Source of the DNA: Lachnoclostridium sp. UBA1781
GTDB lineage: Bacteria; Bacillota; Clostridia; Lachnospirales; Lachnospiraceae
Reading direction: 5' to 3'
DNA: 9,244 nucleotides
Assembly: GCA_002315495.1 (NCBI GenBank)
Contig: DCGJ01000065.1
Span: forward strand, 316-9,559
Part shown: positions 6,747 to 9,244 of the stretch, one piece after another
Numbering within the stretch: position 1 is the first letter of the stretch
Layout of the letters: the number at the start of each line of letters is the position of its first letter
Translations under genes and position numbers: made by a program
The notes under the pieces: generated by a model
What the model was told of the DNA's origin: nothing
What the model saw: only the letters and a program-made list of their open reading frames with translations
The model's database searches: none

Positions 6747-8803
6747 AAATATTAAGCTGTACCGTGCATGGGTTTGGAAAACTACGGGAATATCGAACCG
6801 CATTTGGCGAGGGAGAGAATGAACTGATTCGTGAAAACGGGTTCGGTAAATCAACGCTTGCCGCATTTTTCTGCGCGATGTTTTACGGACTTAGCGGCGA
6901 CAAGGCAAGAAAAGACTATGCTTCACAGGAGAGAAGACGCTATAAACCGTGGGATGGAGGAATCTTTGGCGGAGAAATCTGTTTTTCGGTCGGCGATAAA
7001 AAATACCGACTGAACCGAAGCTTTGGTGAAAAGGCAGCACAGGACACCTTTGATCTTCGGGAGATGTTATCGAATCTGCCATCTTCGGATTACACGGAGA
7101 ATATCGGGTTGGAGATGTTTGGAATGGACCGGACTTCCTTTCGCAATACCGTCTTTTTCGGGCAGGAGGAGCATGTCGAGGAAATGACTGACGATATGTA
7201 TCGTTTGCTTGGAAATGACGAAGCCTCCGACGGCGGAAAACTGCAAGCCTCTGAGATTCTGAAAACGGAAATTAATGGTTTGTCTCCAAAACGGGCAACC
7301 GGAAAGGTGTGCCAGCTTCGGGAGCGTATGCAGGAGATTATGGCAGAACGAAAGAATGAAGCAGAACTACGTTCCGAACGTGACGACAAGCAGGAGACGA
7401 TTGGAAAGAAGCGGAAACGTGTTGATGAAATCGATGCCCAAAAGGCGGAAGGAAACGAGCAGCTAAATGCCCTCCTTGCCCTTGTTCGCAATGCAGGCGA
7501 AGGTTCGGTTCGGATGGAACGCCTGAAACGTCTTCGTGAGAAGGAGGATGCCTACGATGATGCGTTAGACGCATTTCCGGGAGAAGTTTTCACGGAAACG
7601 GAGATGGATGCATATTCCAAAGAGGGAGGGCGTCTTTTATATGCAAAGGAAGAACTTTCGAAGCTTACTTTAAGCGAGGAAGAGGAGCGATTGATTTCCT
7701 CGGATTCTGAACGGAAGCATGCCCTCGCTAAGGCAAAGCAAATCAAGTACATGCTTCTTGGTATCGGCGGCTTTTTTGGGATTCTTCTGTGCGGGCTTGC
7801 ATGGACTTTTAACTATTGGTTTACCTCAGAACATTGGATTCCGTTTATGCTTGGATGCGTAGCAATTATATTGCTGTTGGTTGTCATTAATATTGGAATT
7901 AAGAAGAACAAGAAGCGAATCATCGAGCTTTCCAATGATAACGGAAGCCTGTTTGATAAAAAAGCAAAGTACGAGGAGCTAAAGGACCGTGTAAACCGCT
8001 CCGAGCAGGACCTTCGAAAGAGACTTACGGAGCGTGGAATTGTTCTTAATGAAGACACGTGTGCCGATATTCAAAATTTGCAGCTTTTGTGGAATCGGGT
8101 AACCCGGTCGAAAGCAGAGATGGAAAAGGAGCTAAATGCCTACACGAACGCATATCAGGTGGATCCATCGCAGGAAACAGAGCAGAGCATTTTGGAATAT
8201 ATGAAATCCGTGGAGGAGGCCAATCGTAAGATTAGCGACCTGCAGGAGAGGATGTCTTCGCTGGATGATGAGAAGTCGGCACTCTCGAAGGAAATTTCCG
8301 ACCTGGAAATTGGTGTAAGAAACCTGAATCAGCGCTTAGAGGAACTGGATGGACTTCGCGAGGAAGGGCTTCGGCTTGAAACCGAGTGCGAAGAACTGAC
8401 GAAGCGATATCACCTACTGGTGAAGACACAGGAACTGATCGAGCGCGCGGCGCATGAGCGAATGCTTCGGTACACAAAGCCGATTATGGAGCATTTTCAG
8501 AAGTATTATCTGGCGATTACCGAGAACACTCGTGAGTTTCATATGGATGCAAATGCGAAGCTCACCGTTGTCGAGCAGGGGAAACAGAGAGAACTCGCTA
8601 CCCAAAGCTCGGGATATCGGGACCTGATTTTATTCGCGAAGCGTCTCGCATTTGCCGACACGATGTTTCCGGCGGAAAAGCCGTTTTTGATCTTAGACGA
8701 TCCGTTTGTGAATCTCGACGAAAAGCATATGGAAGCGGCAAAGAAACTGCTTTCCGTATTGTCGGAGCAGTACCAGGTGTTTTATTTTTCGGCGAGAAGT
8801 TAG
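6743..8803 (+). CDS. SbcC/YhaN-like ATPase with membrane-spanning pair in the coiled coil
   Basis: This 686-residue protein is a split ATPase head with a long coiled coil between, as in SbcC/Rad50. The head begins with NGFGKST (N32-T38, P-loop) and the Q-loop residue Q141 in VFFGQEEH. The C-terminal half-head has the signature SSGYRD (S622-D627, replacing LSGGQ) and Walker B with D-loop, LILDDPFVNLDE (D652-D653). Charged heptad-rich stretches cover about 165-330 and 390-605. Between them two hydrophobic helices (about 337-359 and 365-386) sit where SbcC has a CxxC zinc hook, and no such hook is seen. That layout matches the YhaN type. It should gate the nuclease encoded just upstream, possibly at the membrane. 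The residue at the first P-loop glycine position is R30. It is shorter than true SbcC (about 1000 residues). Confidence 0.87.
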   Translation: MKILSCTVHGFGKLREYRTAFGEGENELIRENGFGKSTLAAFFCAMFYGLSGDKARKDYASQERRRYKPWDGGIFGGEICFSVGDKKYRLNRSFGEKAAQDTFDLREMLSNLPSSDYTENIGLEMFGMDRTSFRNTVFFGQEEHVEEMTDDMYRLLGNDEASDGGKLQASEILKTEINGLSPKRATGKVCQLRERMQEIMAERKNEAELRSERDDKQETIGKKRKRVDEIDAQKAEGNEQLNALLALVRNAGEGSVRMERLKRLREKEDAYDDALDAFPGEVFTETEMDAYSKEGGRLLYAKEELSKLTLSEEEERLISSDSERKHALAKAKQIKYMLLGIGGFFGILLCGLAWTFNYWFTSEHWIPFMLGCVAIILLLVVINIGIKKNKKRIIELSNDNGSLFDKKAKYEELKDRVNRSEQDLRKRLTERGIVLNEDTCADIQNLQLLWNRVTRSKAEMEKELNAYTNAYQVDPSQETEQSILEYMKSVEEANRKISDLQERMSSLDDEKSALSKEISDLEIGVRNLNQRLEELDGLREEGLRLETECEELTKRYHLLVKTQELIERAAHERMLRYTKPIMEHFQKYYLAITENTREFHMDANAKLTVVEQGKQRELATQSSGYRDLILFAKRLAFADTMFPAEKPFLILDDPFVNLDEKHMEAAKKLLSVLSEQYQVFYFSARS

Positions 8804-8815
8804 GATAGGAGTTTT

Positions 8816-9244
8816 ATGAAGTATCAGTATTTGCTGCTTGATTTTGACAATACGCTTGTAGACTTTGATGAGACGGAAAAACGTGCACTGACACAGGCCG
8901 TAAAAGACTGTCTTGGGATTGAAATTACCGAGGAGGAGCGTCTTTCCTATCATCGAATTAACGATATGTACTGGAAGGCGTTAGAGCGTCGGGAGATTCA
9001 AAAGGACCGGTTGAAAAGCTTACGGTTTCGCGATTTCCTGGTTGTGCTCAATAAGAACCGCGAGGGGTTACCGCTCATTTCCCCAGAGGAGCTAAATGCC
9101 CGCTATGTCCACTACCTTAGCACCATCGTGGTCGAGTTTCCTGAGGCGACCGAGGTGTGCAGGAGGCTTTCCGAGCATTTTCAATTGTTTATTATAACAA
9201 ACGGCGCAACTGAGGTGCAGGAGGGTCGAATGGCCGGCTGCGGT
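8816..9244 (+). CDS. HAD-family phosphatase, YjjG/YfnB-type nucleotidase, N-terminal part (3' end outside window)
   Basis: The first 143 codons are visible and the frame is open to the last base. Motif I is LLLDFDNTLVDFDE, giving nucleophile D9 and acid/base D11. After a helical cap region (about 16-105) comes motif II, FIITNGATEVQ with T128, the spacing expected of a class with an alpha-helical C1 cap. The pattern resembles YjjG/YfnB nucleotidases, which remove phosphate from noncanonical pyrimidine nucleoside monophosphates. This is a resemblance, as many HAD enzymes share these motifs; motifs III and IV lie beyond the window. The ATG follows AGGAG (8807-8811) and starts 12 bases after the ATPase stop, so it belongs to the same operon as the nuclease pair. 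Confidence 0.75.
   Translation, partial: MKYQYLLLDFDNTLVDFDETEKRALTQAVKDCLGIEITEEERLSYHRINDMYWKALERREIQKDRLKSLRFRDFLVVLNKNREGLPLISPEELNARYVHYLSTIVVEFPEATEVCRRLSEHFQLFIITNGATEVQEGRMAGCG

Overview
The window looks like a chromosomal segment from a low-to-moderate GC Gram-positive anaerobe of the Clostridia, most likely Lachnospiraceae-like. This is inferred from the AGGAGG-type ribosome binding sites, compact intrinsic terminators and the gene families present; no marker gene fixes the taxon. All genes read on the + strand.

Region 1 (1-2787) is the 3' part of a very large, repeat-built surface protein whose start lies upstream of the window. It runs through three kinds of repeat. First is an array of 19-residue rungs organised into a 131-residue (393 bp) higher-order repeat. 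Next come 66-68-residue repeats resembling those of filamentous-haemagglutinin-type adhesins. Last is a stretch of Gly/Asn/Asp-rich RTX-like rungs. A single C-terminal membrane helix and a basic tail end the protein, with no LPXTG sorting motif. A strong intrinsic terminator follows.

Region 2 (2788-5607) holds two membrane protein genes: a SulP-family anion/dicarboxylate transporter with a C-terminal STAS domain, and a YczE/YitT-type (COG2364-like) integral membrane protein. Only 56 bp containing a hairpin separate them. The pair ends at an intrinsic terminator.

Region 3 (5608-9244) starts with an extended -10 promoter and reads into a tight operon. It encodes an SbcD/YhaO-like metallophosphoesterase nuclease, an SbcC/YhaN-like ATPase overlapping it by ATGA, and 12 nt further on a HAD phosphatase of the YjjG/YfnB type that is cut by the window end. 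The first two very probably form a DNA end-processing complex. The ATPase carries two transmembrane helices inside its coiled coil, suggesting membrane attachment. The HAD enzyme may clean the nucleotide pool, a plausible but unproven functional partner.

The transporter, YczE-like and nuclease genes look like ordinary chromosomal content. The most unusual object is the repeat-built surface protein. I found no CRISPR array, tRNA, rRNA, insertion sequence or attachment site.
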